Shown here one piece after another: positions 1 through 9,321 of a stretch of DNA of 64,000 nucleotides; positions within the stretch are counted from its first letter, which is position 1; each line of letters starts with the position of its first letter. The stretch spans positions 496,001 through 560,000 of the forward strand of contig NZ_JAODVR010000001.1 of assembly GCF_025399835.1 (NCBI RefSeq). Direction: 5' to 3'. The notes beneath the pieces are model-generated. The model made no database searches, had not been told where the DNA came from, and saw only the letters and a program-made list of their open reading frames with translations. This stretch comes from Haloarchaeobius sp. HME9146. Lineage in GTDB: Archaea > Halobacteriota > Halobacteria > Halobacteriales > Natrialbaceae. A program made the position numbers and the translations under genes.

Positions 1-83
1 TCGCCCCGTGGGTGGGTCTCTCTTGCTGTTTCACTCTGGGAGACCTGTCTTTGTTCGATATCTTGTGGTAATACAACAACGGA

Positions 84-96
84 CTTTAATGCATAC
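84..96 (+). promoter_or_regulatory. TATA-type promoter of nhaC
   Basis: The AT-rich TTTAAT core at 85-90 lies about 27 bases before the nhaC ATG at 115. That spacing is typical of haloarchaeal leaderless transcripts. No Shine-Dalgarno sequence is visible between the box and the start. The preceding 80 bases hold nothing else recognisable. Confidence 0.55.
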
Positions 97-114
97 TGGG
101 AATACACCCGGCCG

Positions 115-1575
115 ATGACAGACCTCTCGTTCGAACCAATCACGTACGACGACATCCCGGCGGATCGACGCCCGTCGCTCGGTCAGGCGCTCGTCCCGCT
201 GCTCGGGATGGTCGTGTTCCTGAGCATCGGCGCAATCGTCCTCGGCCTCGACCCCCACCTCCCGATCATCTGGGGCGCGGTTCTCACGGCGGCCGTCGGG
301 CGCTACTGGCTCGGCATCTCCTGGGAGGAGCTGTTCGAGGGTATCGTCGACGGCATCCGGATGGGCATGCAGGCCATCCTCATCCTGTTCACCATCTACA
401 TGCTCATCGCCACCTGGACCTCGGCGGGGACCATCCCCGGGCTCATCTACTATGGGCTGGAGATACTGACGCCGACCGTGTTCCTGCCGGCGACGGCCGC
501 GCTCGCGACCATCGTCGCGTTCTCCATCGGCTCCTCGTGGACCACCGCCGGCACCCTCGGCGTCGCGTTCATGGGCATCGGGGCGGGCCTCGGCGTCCCC
601 GCGCCGATGACCGCCGGTGCCATCCTGACGGGTGCCTACACCGGCGACAAGATCTCGCCCCTCTCCGACACCACCAACCTCGCGGCCGCTGTCACGAACA
701 CGGACCTGATGGAGCACGTCCGGACGATGCGAGTCGGGACGGGCCTCGCGTTCGCCATCTCGCTCGTCCTCTACGCGGCACTCGGGCTCTCCGCGACGGG
801 TGACATCCCGGCGGGCCGCATCGAGACCATCCAGTCGGCCATCGGTGGGAGCTACGCTATCTCGCCCCTCGTCTTCGTCCCGCTGCTGGTGACGTTCGCG
901 CTCGCTCTCTACGGCTTCCCGGCGCTCCCGTCCCTCCTGTCGGGTGTGTTCGCGGGCGTGGGCACGACCATCGCGGTCCAGGGCGTCGGCTTCACCGCCG
1001 CCTGGGACATCGCCCAGAACGGAACCGACCCGGCGACCGGCTCCGAACTCGTCAACGGCCTGCTGGGCTCCAGCGGCCTGATGGGCTCGACGTGGACCAT
1101 CACCATCGTCGTCGCAGCGCTCGCCCTCGGTGGCCTGCTCGAACGCACGGGCGTCATCGCGACCATCGCCCACCACATCGCAGGGTTCGTCAACAGCGTC
1201 ACCAGCCTCACCCTGGGCACCGGCGTCGCGGCCATCTCGATGAACGTCCTCGCCGCCGAGCAGTACATGAGCATCGTCGTCCCCGGCATGACCCTGCGCG
1301 GGCTGTACGACGACTTCGACCTCGAATCCCGGAACCTCTCGCGCGCGGTCGAGGCCTCCGGGACGGTCACCTCGGCGCTCATCCCGTGGAACGCGGGCGG
1401 CGCGTACATGTGGAGCGTGCTGGGCGTCCACCCGTTCGAGTACGCCCCGTACTACTTCCTCGGCTTCCTCGCGCCGAGCATCCTGGCCATCATGGCCGTC
1501 ACCGGCTGGCAGATAACGACGAAGGACGAGGCTCCTGCGGCCACGAAGGGCCGCGGCTCGCCGGCGGACGACTGA
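115..1575 (+). CDS. nhaC: Na+/H+ antiporter, NhaC family
   Basis: A 486-residue polytopic membrane protein with about 11-12 hydrophobic segments. It matches the NhaC/ion-transporter superfamily: the central stretch GDKISPLSDTTNLAAA (about residues 178-193) is the family's conserved ion-binding region. NhaC proteins exchange cytoplasmic Na+ for external H+. In a salt-in haloarchaeon this supports Na+ exclusion and pH homeostasis. The start is fixed by the TATA box 27 bases upstream. The gene stands alone and converges with the metal exporter at 1599-2831. The family call is firm; the precise substrate (simple Na+/H+ or coupled, as in malate/lactate exchangers) cannot be read from sequence. Confidence 0.88.
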   Translation: MTDLSFEPITYDDIPADRRPSLGQALVPLLGMVVFLSIGAIVLGLDPHLPIIWGAVLTAAVGRYWLGISWEELFEGIVDGIRMGMQAILILFTIYMLIATWTSAGTIPGLIYYGLEILTPTVFLPATAALATIVAFSIGSSWTTAGTLGVAFMGIGAGLGVPAPMTAGAILTGAYTGDKISPLSDTTNLAAAVTNTDLMEHVRTMRVGTGLAFAISLVLYAALGLSATGDIPAGRIETIQSAIGGSYAISPLVFVPLLVTFALALYGFPALPSLLSGVFAGVGTTIAVQGVGFTAAWDIAQNGTDPATGSELVNGLLGSSGLMGSTWTITIVVAALALGGLLERTGVIATIAHHIAGFVNSVTSLTLGTGVAAISMNVLAAEQYMSIVVPGMTLRGLYDDFDLESRNLSRAVEASGTVTSALIPWNAGGAYMWSVLGVHPFEYAPYYFLGFLAPSILAIMAVTGWQITTKDEAPAATKGRGSPADD

Positions 1576-1578
1576 CCC

Positions 1579-1591
1579 AAAAATTCTTTTT
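1579..1591. terminator. Bidirectional A5/T5 terminator between convergent genes
   Basis: AAAAA-TTC-TTTTT lies in the 23 bases between the nhaC stop and the stop of the convergent transporter gene. The run is T-rich on both strands, so it can serve as a poly-U type archaeal terminator for both transcripts. Confidence 0.5.
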
Positions 1592-1598
1592 CGCCGCC

Positions 1599-2831
1599 TC
1601 AGAGCACGCCGAAGCCGAACTCCGGCAGCCCAAGCACCGGCCCCCAGACGAGGTGCAGGGCCACCCCGACCACGATGGCCGGGACGGTCGTGTAGATACT
1701 GGCGACGATGGCGGCCTTCTTGTCGATGGCGATGAGCGGGAACAGCGCGTCGCCGTCCTGGCTGATGGCGTTCGCCGTCAGCGCCGAGAACGGGATGCCG
1801 CCGTTGGCGTACACGCCCGCGAGCACGATCTGGGGCCCACAGCCCGGAATCAAACCGACCGCGGCACCCGCGATGGGTGCGATGACCCCGGCGGCCTGTG
1901 CCGCCGCTGCGATGTCGGCACCCGTCACGAGCAGGAAGTACTCGTACAGCAGGTACGCGGCGATGACCCAGACCGTGACGAAGCTGGTCTCCATCGCGGC
2001 GTGCTGGAACGTGTCGTATGCGTTCTCGAACGATTCCTTGGCACGGCCAACGTGGCCTTCGCCGATGTAGTGCCGGCCGACGAAGTACAGGTAGAACGAC
2101 AGCGTCGTCCCGAGCAGACCGACCACGGTGAACAGGCCGTCGAAGCCGAGCCCAAGCGTCAACGACACGTCGGGTGCGCCGCGGACCAGGTAGGTGACGC
2201 CGAGGACGACCGCGGCCAGCGCGGCGACCCACCAGACGATGTGGGCAACGTGCGACAGCGGCGTCAGGACGGGCGAGTGCCGGTCCGGTCCGAGTTCGTG
2301 GGCGTGGGTCGGGCAGTCACAGCCGTAGTCGTGCGCCGGGTTGGGCGTGACGGTGCTGCGGCGGCCGACCACCGCGGTCCCACCGTCGGTCGTCGCCGGG
2401 TTCAGCCGGGCGACCGCGGCGTCGACCCGACTCACGCCGAACCCGACCGTGTCGACGAGGTAGCCGAAGACGACCGCCACGGCGAAGGCGATTCCGTAGG
2501 CCCACAACGCAGCCTCGGGTGCCAGCACGAGGATGACGAAGGCGGCGTCGCCCGCGGTCGCGATGAGCGTCGCGACGACGGTCCCGAACGAGACCGTCCC
2601 CCGGATGTACAGCGGCATCATGACGATGGCACCGCCACAGCCGGGCGTGAGGCCCATGAGCGCGCCGAACAGCGGCTGGAGGCGCTCGTTCTCTTCTATC
2701 TTCGTGAGCAGCGCGCCGCCGGTCCGGTACTGGATGAGCCCGAACAGGACGACGGTGATGGCGACGAACGCCGACACCTGCACGTAGCCGTCGCGCAGGG
2801 ACGCGAGCGTCACGTCGAGGTACTCGTTCAT
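1599..2831 (-). CDS. Putative Mn2+/heavy-metal exporter (10-TM ArsP_2-like)
   Basis: A 410-residue membrane protein with internal duplication. Each half carries a membrane-embedded motif, GLTPGCGGAI (60-69) and GLIPGCGPQI (326-335), followed by a glycine/aspartate stretch (SFGTVVATLIATAGDAAF and its counterpart). This is the architecture of the putative manganese transporter/10-TM heavy-metal exporter family (PF11449). The central hydrophilic loop carries a C-x-C-x2-H-x-H cluster (CDCPTHAH, about 171-178) that could bind metal. An AGGAGA Shine-Dalgarno lies just before the ATG, so this mRNA has a leader, unlike many neighbours. A palindrome at 2871-2884 suggests metal-dependent repression. 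The family is recognised; Mn2+ as substrate is inferred. Confidence 0.78.
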   Translation of the reverse strand: MNEYLDVTLASLRDGYVQVSAFVAITVVLFGLIQYRTGGALLTKIEENERLQPLFGALMGLTPGCGGAIVMMPLYIRGTVSFGTVVATLIATAGDAAFVILVLAPEAALWAYGIAFAVAVVFGYLVDTVGFGVSRVDAAVARLNPATTDGGTAVVGRRSTVTPNPAHDYGCDCPTHAHELGPDRHSPVLTPLSHVAHIVWWVAALAAVVLGVTYLVRGAPDVSLTLGLGFDGLFTVVGLLGTTLSFYLYFVGRHYIGEGHVGRAKESFENAYDTFQHAAMETSFVTVWVIAAYLLYEYFLLVTGADIAAAAQAAGVIAPIAGAAVGLIPGCGPQIVLAGVYANGGIPFSALTANAISQDGDALFPLIAIDKKAAIVASIYTTVPAIVVGVALHLVWGPVLGLPEFGFGVL

Positions 2832-2870
2832 GGCCGATTTCTCCTGTTTTCAAAACCCGCAGAACCGAAT

Positions 2871-2884
2871 TTAGACGCATCTAA
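2871..2884. promoter_or_regulatory. Palindromic operator candidate (metalloregulator-type)
   Basis: TTAGA-CGCA-TCTAA is a perfect 5+5 inverted repeat 40-53 bases upstream of the exporter ATG. It sits just downstream (minus strand) of an AT-rich possible TATA element at 2882-2890. The TTAG...CTAA ends resemble sites of DtxR/MntR/SirR-type metal-dependent repressors. Binding by such a regulator is inferred. A second short palindrome, TCTA-A-TAGA, occurs around 2925-2933. Confidence 0.5.
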
Positions 2885-2988
2885 CAATTTCATTGCTCCT
2901 TACCAGAACTACGCTGAGCGAGTTCTAATAGATGCCGGTGAGCGTGCAAGCCGGCCGTGGCGAGCCGGGTGTCACCGACCGTGACTGG

Positions 2989-4758
2989 TCACTCCCCGCC
3001 GAGTGCCCGGTGGATGGACTCGGCGGTCTTCGCGCCGACGCCCTCTACCGACTGCAGTTCGTCGAGGCTCGCCTCGCGGACGTTCTCGACGCTGCCGAAC
3101 CGACGCAGGAGTCGCTTTCGGGTCTCCGGCCCGACCCCGTCGACCCCATCCAGGACCGTCTCGACCGAGTCCCGCAGGGTCTGGTGGTACTGCACCGCGA
3201 ACCGGTGGGACTCGTCGCGCACGCGCTGGAGCAGGTGGAGGTGCGGGGCTTCGTCGGCCCAGTCGTAGCTGCGGTCGGGCGTGACGACCTGCTCCTCTTG
3301 CTTGGCGAGCGCGATGGCTGGCACGTCCCAGCCGACTTCTTCAAGAGCGTCCAGTGCGGCGTCGAGCTGGCCTTGTCCGCCGTCGATGAGCAGGAGATCC
3401 GGGTCGGGCCGGTCGTCCCGCCCCTCGACTGCTCTGGTGGCGCGCCACCGCAGCAGGGCGCGCATGTTGGCGTAGTCGTCGTTCTCCTCGGTGAGCTTCT
3501 TGCGGCGGTAGTCAGATTTCTGGGGCGAGCCGTCGACGAAGGTGACGTTCGAGCCGACGACCGCCTTCCCCTGGGCGTGGCTCACGTCGAAGCCCTCGAT
3601 TCGGGAGACACGGTCGAGCCCGAGGGCGTCCGCGAGTGCCGCCGATTCGTCCCGGCGGCCGACGTTCCGGCGGGCGTTCTTCAGCGCGAGTTCGACCAGC
3701 TTGGCCTCGCGGCCCGCGCCGGGAACCCGGACTGCGACCCCTTCGGCGTCGAGCCACGCCGCGACCTCCTCGTCGCCGTGGTGTTCGGGGAGGAGCACCG
3801 CGTCGGGGAGCCGGCGCTCGGCGTAGAACTGCACGAGGAACGCCGCGAGGACGGCCGGGATGGTGTCGCGCTCGTCGGCCGTCTCCTCGTCGCTCGCGAC
3901 CTCGGGCGCGTCCAGCGTGTGGCGGTCGCGCTCGACCAGTTGCCCACCCTCGGCGTGGAGCCGGGCGACCGTCGCGTCCGTCCCCTGGATGGCTACCCCG
4001 AGCACGTCGACGCTGCGCTCGTCGCTCTGCCCGCTGACGGCCTCGCCGCCGCCCCCGTGGAAGGAGTCGACCACGCTGAGGCGGTCCCGGAGGTTCGCGG
4101 CGCGCTCGAAGTTCTGGTCGGCGGCGGCGGCTTCCATCTCGGTTCGGAGAGGGTCAGCCAGCACGCCCGTCTCGCCGGCGAAGAACCGTTTCACGGACTC
4201 CACGTCGCCGAGGTAGTCCGGCTCCGATATCTCGGCGGTGCAGGGGGCGGTACACAGCCCCATCTCGAAGTCGAGACAGGGGCGGTCCCGGTTGGCGAAC
4301 TTGTGGTCCGAGCAGCCCCGTACCCCGAACGTCTCCCGGAGCGCCTTGACCACGGTCTCGACCCGGCCCTTGTCGGTGTAGGGGCCGTAGACCGTCGCCT
4401 CCTCGCCGGGGTCGCGGGTCACCTCGATGCGGGGGAACTCGTGGTTCGTGAGTTGTACGAGGGGGTAGGACTTGTCGTCCTTCAGCCGGACGTTGTACCG
4501 CGGCTGGTGTCGCTTGATGAGGTTCGCTTCGAGGAGCAGCGCCTGCGTCTCGGTGTCCGTGACGGCCACGTCGAGGTCGTCGGCGCGGTCGACCATCCGC
4601 CGGATGCGGGCCGAGCGCGGGTCGGCGTACGACCGGACCCTCGCCCTGAGGTCGACTGCCTTCCCGACGTACAGGGTGGTGTCGCCCTCCAGGAACTGGT
4701 AGACGCCCGGCTCGGTCGGGAGGTCGGCGGCACGGTCTCGGAGCCTCGCCGGGTCCAT
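2989..4758 (-). CDS. uvrC: Excinuclease ABC subunit C
   Basis: The 589-residue UvrC makes the dual incisions of nucleotide excision repair together with UvrA and UvrB. The N-terminus carries the GIY-YIG nuclease (GVYQF at about 15, YVGKA at about 29). A UVR helical motif ([13 protein letters not shown]) lies in the middle, followed by the RNase H-like second nuclease domain ([16 protein letters not shown]) and C-terminal helix-hairpin-helix repeats ([16 protein letters not shown] and [11 protein letters not shown]). The chosen ATG at 4758 starts [10 protein letters not shown]; an upstream in-frame start would add nine non-conserved residues. Length is normal. The bacterial-type UvrABC system is established in haloarchaea. 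The gene stands alone, divergent from 4876. Confidence 0.95.
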   Translation of the reverse strand: MDPARLRDRAADLPTEPGVYQFLEGDTTLYVGKAVDLRARVRSYADPRSARIRRMVDRADDLDVAVTDTETQALLLEANLIKRHQPRYNVRLKDDKSYPLVQLTNHEFPRIEVTRDPGEEATVYGPYTDKGRVETVVKALRETFGVRGCSDHKFANRDRPCLDFEMGLCTAPCTAEISEPDYLGDVESVKRFFAGETGVLADPLRTEMEAAAADQNFERAANLRDRLSVVDSFHGGGGEAVSGQSDERSVDVLGVAIQGTDATVARLHAEGGQLVERDRHTLDAPEVASDEETADERDTIPAVLAAFLVQFYAERRLPDAVLLPEHHGDEEVAAWLDAEGVAVRVPGAGREAKLVELALKNARRNVGRRDESAALADALGLDRVSRIEGFDVSHAQGKAVVGSNVTFVDGSPQKSDYRRKKLTEENDDYANMRALLRWRATRAVEGRDDRPDPDLLLIDGGQGQLDAALDALEEVGWDVPAIALAKQEEQVVTPDRSYDWADEAPHLHLLQRVRDESHRFAVQYHQTLRDSVETVLDGVDGVGPETRKRLLRRFGSVENVREASLDELQSVEGVGAKTAESIHRALGGE

Positions 4759-4875
4759 GCTGGTCGCGCTAGGGCGCGGGCCCAAATGGGGGTTTCGTTG
4801 GTGGCTCGACTCCGTCCCCGGCTTGGTCCATAAGGGCTACTCGCTATCCCCGTCGCAGATTTATAATGATTCGTC

Positions 4876-5181
4876 ATGCAACTCGGGAACCTCGAAGCGT
4901 ACCTCGAAACAGAACTGCAGTACCCCGTCGACCTCGATTCGGTCCTCGACCACATCGGTTCGACCGAGGTCGAAGCGCCCGACACGACCGGGTCCGAGAC
5001 CATCGAGACCATCCTCCGCCCACTCGGCACGGACACCTACAACTCGGCGACGGAACTGCTGGAGACCATCCTCGGGAACCTGAGCGACGAGTACATCGGC
5101 CGGAAGTTCTACGACGACCGCGGCGGGAACCAGCTGGAGGTCAAGATGGGCCCGACCGACGAAGCGGACGTCTCCTTCTGA
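4876..5181 (+). CDS. Small haloarchaeal protein (DUF5789/DUF2795-like)
   Basis: A 101-residue acidic soluble protein with no membrane segment or signal. The tail (YIGRKFYDDRGGNQLEV) and the repeated YNSATELLETIL-type helix resemble small haloarchaeal proteins of the DUF5789/DUF2795 kind. Members of these families often have regulatory or nucleic-acid-associated roles, but no function can be claimed here. An AT-rich stretch (GATTTATAAT, 4854-4863) lies only about 12 bases before the ATG. That is too close for a leaderless TATA, so the true promoter may be the CCATAAGG region further up. Confidence 0.7.
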   Translation: MQLGNLEAYLETELQYPVDLDSVLDHIGSTEVEAPDTTGSETIETILRPLGTDTYNSATELLETILGNLSDEYIGRKFYDDRGGNQLEVKMGPTDEADVSF

Positions 5182-5235
5182 GGGTTTCCGTCGGGTGCGG
5201 CAGATACAAACCCGCGCCGGCACAACTCGCCAGCT

Positions 5236-5499
5236 ATGACCGACACGGTCCAGTGCTGGCTGGTCGAGCGGACCTTCGACGACCGGAACCTCGTGACAAT
5301 CGTGTACGCGACGCCCGACGGCGAGCGCTATCTCCAACAGGAGCGCTCGGCGAACTCACTCACCCGGAACCCCGTCACAGCCGGCAAGGATGTCCCGGCA
5401 GAGAATCTCGAAGCGACGGAAGACGAGGCGACCCGCGAACGCTACGAGAAGGAGGCGACGCGGACCGCGGAGCAGTACGACGAAGACGAAGCTATCTGA
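5236..5499 (+). CDS. Conserved hypothetical protein, small and acidic
   Basis: The 87-residue product has a beta-rich N-terminus (QCWLVERTFDDRNLVTIVYAT) and a highly charged Glu/Arg C-terminal helix. I do not recognise its family. The reading frame has normal haloarchaeal codon bias, and a TATA-like GATACAAAC lies about 28 bases upstream of the ATG, which supports a real leaderless gene. It lies between the 4876 gene and the ABC cluster on the same strand. Confidence 0.65.
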   Translation: MTDTVQCWLVERTFDDRNLVTIVYATPDGERYLQQERSANSLTRNPVTAGKDVPAENLEATEDEATRERYEKEATRTAEQYDEDEAI

Positions 5500-5576
5500 T
5501 ATTTGGCTGTTCTCGGAACTGGCTGAAACCTCTATTCGAGCACTGAGTCGCGTGCTACGACACATCAGTGTATCTC

Positions 5577-5582
5577 TAAATA
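5577..5582 (+). promoter_or_regulatory. TATA box of first ABC transporter pair
   Basis: TAAATA lies 22-27 bases before the ATG at 5604. This supports a leaderless start there rather than at the in-frame ATG six bases upstream. The alternative protein start (MVPAIEL) also matches the paralogue starts (MPAIEL, MAAIDC). Confidence 0.5.
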
Positions 5583-5603
5583 CTTGTCGGCTGTAGTATG
5601 CGT

Positions 5604-6569
5604 ATGGTTCCTGCGATTGAACTTTCTGGAGTCACGAAGCGATTCGGCGAGGACGTCGTCGCGCTCAGTGACCTCGACCTCCGGGTCGAGGAGGGGGAGA
5701 TATTCGGTTTCCTCGGCCCGAACGGGGCCGGGAAGTCGACGACCATCGACATGCTGCTCGACTACATCCGTCCCACAGAAGGGACCGTCACCGTCCTCGG
5801 GATGGACGCCCAGGTCGACAGCATGTCGGTCCGCCAGCGCGTGGGCGTCCTGCCCGACGCCTACCACGTGTACGACCGGCTCACCGGCCGCCAGCACGTC
5901 CAGTTCGCCATCGACTCGAAGGGCGCGTCGGACGACCCGATGGCGCTCCTGGAACGGGTCGGCATCGCCGAGGCCGCCGACCGGAAGGCCGGCGGCTACT
6001 CGAAGGGGATGAAGCAGCGGCTCGTCCTCGCGATGGCCCTCGTCGGTGAGCCCGACCTGCTCATCCTCGACGAGCCCACCACCGGGCTGGACCCCAATGG
6101 CGCTCGCGAGATGCGCGAGATCATCCGCGCCGAGTCCGCCCGGGGTGCGACCGTGTTCTTCTCCAGCCACATCCTGGAGCAGGTCGAGGCCGTCTGTGAC
6201 CGCGTCGCCATCCTCAACAAGGGCGAACTCGTCGCGGTCGACACCATCGAGAACCTCCGCGCCAGCATGGGCGGCGGGTCCACGCTCACCGTCACGGTCG
6301 AGGGCGAACTCTCCGACCGGGCGCTCGACACCGTCGAGCACCTCCCGGGCGTGACTTCGGTCACCGCGTCGGGCTCGACGCTCACCGTCGCCTGTGACAC
6401 CGGCGCGAAGACGGCCGTCCTCGACGCCATCGAGTCGACCGGCCTCGCCGTCACCGACTTCGCCACCGACCAGACCTCGCTGGAGGACCTGTTCATGAGC
6501 TTCACCGCCGACGCCCCGGCGACCGAAGCCGAACTTCGGACCGACGGCGACGGGGAGGTGCGCGCATGA
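5604..6569 (+). CDS. ABC transporter ATP-binding protein, copy 1
   Basis: The 321-residue ATPase of an ABC-2 type exporter. Walker A GPNGAGKST is at 38-46. The signature loop is atypical (YSKGMKQR in place of LSGGQ), as in CcmA/NosF-like exporters. Walker B is LLILDEPTTGLDP, followed by an H-loop (SSHILEQ). The last 100 residues form a variable C-terminal extension. It overlaps its permease by ATGA, so the two are translationally coupled. The stretch from the signature loop to the H-loop is nearly identical in DNA to copy 2 at 7478. The substrate is unknown. Confidence 0.9.
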   Translation: MVPAIELSGVTKRFGEDVVALSDLDLRVEEGEIFGFLGPNGAGKSTTIDMLLDYIRPTEGTVTVLGMDAQVDSMSVRQRVGVLPDAYHVYDRLTGRQHVQFAIDSKGASDDPMALLERVGIAEAADRKAGGYSKGMKQRLVLAMALVGEPDLLILDEPTTGLDPNGAREMREIIRAESARGATVFFSSHILEQVEAVCDRVAILNKGELVAVDTIENLRASMGGGSTLTVTVEGELSDRALDTVEHLPGVTSVTASGSTLTVACDTGAKTAVLDAIESTGLAVTDFATDQTSLEDLFMSFTADAPATEAELRTDGDGEVRA

Positions 6570-7399
6570 GCTTCACCGTCGTCGCCCGGAAGGACTTCGC
6601 GGACGCCCGCCGCTCACGGGCGCTCTGGTTCCTGACGGCACTGTTCGTGCTGTTCGCGGGCGTCATGGCGTACGCCTACGCCACGCTCGACATCCCGATT
6701 ACCGTGGGTACGGAGACCTACGAGGGCTCGACGCTCGGACTGGTGTTCTTCCTCGTCGCCCCGGCCTCGCTGTTCATCTCGATAACCGCCGTGGTCATCG
6801 CGAACAAGGCAATCGCCGGCGAGCGCGAGTCCGGCCAGATGAAGCTCGCCCTCGGCCTGCCGAACTCCCGGTTCGACTTCGTCCTCGGGAAGGTCGTCGG
6901 CCGCGCCGCGGTCCTGCTGGCCGCGGTCGTCATCGGCTTCGTCGTCTCGCTCGGCGTGGTCGTCGCGACGCTCGGTGAACTCGCGCTCGTCCCGTTCGCG
7001 ACGTTCCTCGGCGTGACCGTCGTGTACGCGCTGGTGTACGTCTCGCTGGTCGTCGCGCTCTCGTCGATGTTCGCGTCGGCCGGCCAGGCGACCTCGGCCG
7101 CGGTCGGTCTCTGGTTCCTCCTGGAGGTCCTCTGGGACGTCGTGCCGCTGGGTCTGTACTGGGTCGTCAACGGCTTCTCACTGGACGGGCAGCCCCCGCA
7201 ATGGATCGGCGGTATCGCCGGCCTCTCGCCGTCGACGGCGTACAACACCGCGCTCACCGCGGTGATGCCCAACGTCAGCCCGATCGCACAGGGCGACGCG
7301 TTCTACCTCCAGCCCTGGTTCGGGCTCGTGGTGCTCGCGTTCTGGCTGGTCGTCCCGCTCGCGCTCGGTGCGTGGCGGTTCAACAGCGTCGACCTCTGA
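6566..7399 (+). CDS. ABC-2 type permease, copy 1
   Basis: A 277-residue membrane protein with about six hydrophobic segments, the usual size for ABC-2/NosY-like permeases. The N-terminus (VVARKDFADARRSRALW) is the coupling helix seen in all three permeases here. A cytoplasmic loop, AGERESGQMKLALGLP, is conserved with copies 2 and 3. It overlaps the ATPase stop by 4 bases and forms the membrane half of exporter 1. The cargo cannot be inferred. Confidence 0.88.
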   Translation: MSFTVVARKDFADARRSRALWFLTALFVLFAGVMAYAYATLDIPITVGTETYEGSTLGLVFFLVAPASLFISITAVVIANKAIAGERESGQMKLALGLPNSRFDFVLGKVVGRAAVLLAAVVIGFVVSLGVVVATLGELALVPFATFLGVTVVYALVYVSLVVALSSMFASAGQATSAAVGLWFLLEVLWDVVPLGLYWVVNGFSLDGQPPQWIGGIAGLSPSTAYNTALTAVMPNVSPIAQGDAFYLQPWFGLVVLAFWLVVPLALGAWRFNSVDL

Positions 7400-7477
7400 G
7401 CCGGTTCCCGTTTCCAGTTCAGTGTTCGGGCCTGCGGTCGAATTTTATTACGCCGGTTTTCGTATTTCACGCTAGCA

Positions 7478-8392
7478 ATGCCCGCCATCGAACTCGACAG
7501 CGTCACCAAGCGCTTCGACGAGGTCCTCGCGCTCGACTCGCTCTCCATGACCGTCGAGGAGGGGGAGGTGTTCGGCTTCCTTGGGCCCAACGGGGCCGGG
7601 AAGTCGACCACCATCGACATCCTCCTCGACTTCATCCGCCCGACAGCCGGTGGCTGCCGGGTCCTCGGCATCGACCCACAGCAGGATTCGGAAGCGGTTC
7701 GCCAGCGCGTCGGCGTCCTCCCCGACGGCTACCACGTCTACGACCGGCTCACGGGCCGCCAGCACGTCCAGTTCGCAATCGACTCGAAGAACGCGAGTGA
7801 CGACCCGCTCGACCTGCTGGAGCGTGTCGGCATCGCCGAGGCCGCCGACCGCAAAGCCGGCGGCTACTCGAAGGGGATGACCCAGCGCCTCGTCCTCGCG
7901 ATGGCCCTCGTCGGTGAGCCGGACCTGCTCGTCCTCGACGAACCCACCACAGGGCTGGACCCCAATGGCGCTCGCCAGATGCGCGAGATAATCCGGGAGG
8001 AGTCGGCCCGCGGCGCGACCGTGTTCTTCTCCAGCCACATCCTGGAGCAGGTCGAGGCCGTCTGTGACCGCGTCGCCATCCTCCGGTCGGGACAACTGGT
8101 CGCCGTCGACAGCATCGACAACCTCCGCGAGGGGATGACCGGAACCGCCGAGACGCTGACGGTGACGACCGCCGAGCCGGTCGACGAGACGGCCCAGGAC
8201 GCCGTTCGAGAGATAGAGGGCGTCGCCTCGCTCTCGGCGGCCGGCCGGGAACTCATCGTCTCGCTCTCGGCCAACGTGAAGATGGAGGTGCTCGGGACGC
8301 TGGAGGAGTGGAACGTCGACGTGCAGGACTTCTCGACCGAGGAGACCTCGCTCGAAGAGCTGTTCGTGCGGTACACGGAGGCCGAAGCATGA
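7478..8392 (+). CDS. ABC transporter ATP-binding protein, copy 2
   Basis: The 304-residue ATPase, closest to copy 1. Walker A GPNGAGKST, signature YSKGMTQR, Walker B LLVLDEPTTGLDP and an identical TGRQHVQFAIDSK stretch are present. A TATA-like TTTTATTACG lies about 30 bases upstream, so this pair may have its own promoter although it follows copy 1 by only 78 bases. The C-terminal extension has diverged strongly from copy 1, so the cargo or regulation may differ. Confidence 0.9.
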   Translation: MPAIELDSVTKRFDEVLALDSLSMTVEEGEVFGFLGPNGAGKSTTIDILLDFIRPTAGGCRVLGIDPQQDSEAVRQRVGVLPDGYHVYDRLTGRQHVQFAIDSKNASDDPLDLLERVGIAEAADRKAGGYSKGMTQRLVLAMALVGEPDLLVLDEPTTGLDPNGARQMREIIREESARGATVFFSSHILEQVEAVCDRVAILRSGQLVAVDSIDNLREGMTGTAETLTVTTAEPVDETAQDAVREIEGVASLSAAGRELIVSLSANVKMEVLGTLEEWNVDVQDFSTEETSLEELFVRYTEAEA

Positions 8393-9255
8393 GCTGGCTG
8401 GTCGTCGCGAAGAAGGACTTCCAGGACGCGGTCCGGTCGAAGGTGCTCTGGGGTATCTCGGCGCTGTTCATCCTGCTCATGGCGGGGACGGTGGCGGTGT
8501 TCTCGCTCACGGAGGGGCTGTTCGAGGCGGGCGGCCCGGGCGGCGGTCCTGCCGGGCCGGGTGCCGCCGGCGTCAACTTCGGCCCGTTCCTCTTCCTCGC
8601 CAGTGCGACCACGCTGTTCGTCACCATCACGGCGCTCGTGACGTGTCACAAGTCGGTCGCGGGCGAGCGTGACTCGGGAAGTCTGAAGCTCCTGCTCGGG
8701 CTGCCACACTCCCGGCTCGACGTCCTGCTCGGGAAGACGGTCGGCAGAACCGCGGTGCTCGCACTGCCCATCCTGCTCGGGTTCGTGTTCTCGTACCTCG
8801 TCGCGCTGGGCTACGGCGTCGACTTCCCGCTCGGGGAGTACGTCCTGTTCGCCCTCCTGACCGTGTTGTTCGCGTTCGTCTACGTGAGCATCGTCGTCGG
8901 CGTATCGGCCACGACCGGCTCCAGCTCGCGGGCGACCACGCTCGCGATTGGCATCTTCTTCGTGTTCGAGATTATGTGGGACGTGGTGCCGACTGGCATT
9001 CTCTTCCTCGTCAGCGGCTTCTCGCTCCCCGTCAACCCCGCGAACTACCCGGCGTGGTACTACCTCGTGACGTGGCTCGCCCCCAGCGGCGCGTACAACG
9101 CGGCCCGCGAGGCCGTTCTGCCGGAATCCGCGGCGGTGTCGCTCCCGGCCGAGGCGTGGTTCCTCGAACCCGGTCTCGGCTTCGCATTCCTGGGGTTCTG
9201 GGTCGTCGTCTCGCTCGGGCTTGGCTACCTCCGGTTCGAGCGCGCCGACCTCTGA
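8389..9255 (+). CDS. ABC-2 type permease, copy 2
   Basis: 288 residues starting MSWLVVAKKDFQDAVRSK. The start is set by the ATGA overlap with the ATPase and by alignment with the other two permeases. It has about six membrane segments and a conserved loop, AGERDSGSLKLLLGLPHSR. An unusual Gly/Pro-rich insertion (GGPGGGPAGPGAAG) lies in the first extracellular loop and is absent from copies 1 and 3. It partners the ATPase at 7478. Confidence 0.88.
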   Translation: MSWLVVAKKDFQDAVRSKVLWGISALFILLMAGTVAVFSLTEGLFEAGGPGGGPAGPGAAGVNFGPFLFLASATTLFVTITALVTCHKSVAGERDSGSLKLLLGLPHSRLDVLLGKTVGRTAVLALPILLGFVFSYLVALGYGVDFPLGEYVLFALLTVLFAFVYVSIVVGVSATTGSSSRATTLAIGIFFVFEIMWDVVPTGILFLVSGFSLPVNPANYPAWYYLVTWLAPSGAYNAAREAVLPESAAVSLPAEAWFLEPGLGFAFLGFWVVVSLGLGYLRFERADL

Positions 9256-9321
9256 CGGTGCCCGACGCCGGCACCGCGACCCGGAAGAAGACCTATACAA
9301 CCGGCGAGAGATGACTGGCGC

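Noticed and set aside
31-2232. 733-codon minus-strand ORF opposite nhaC and the exporter
   Set aside because: Arg/Pro/Gly-rich translation with no domain; it is the GC-bias shadow of two clear membrane-protein genes.
2932-4833. 633-codon plus-strand ORF opposite uvrC
   Set aside because: Val/Arg/Gly-rich antisense reading of uvrC without recognisable motifs.
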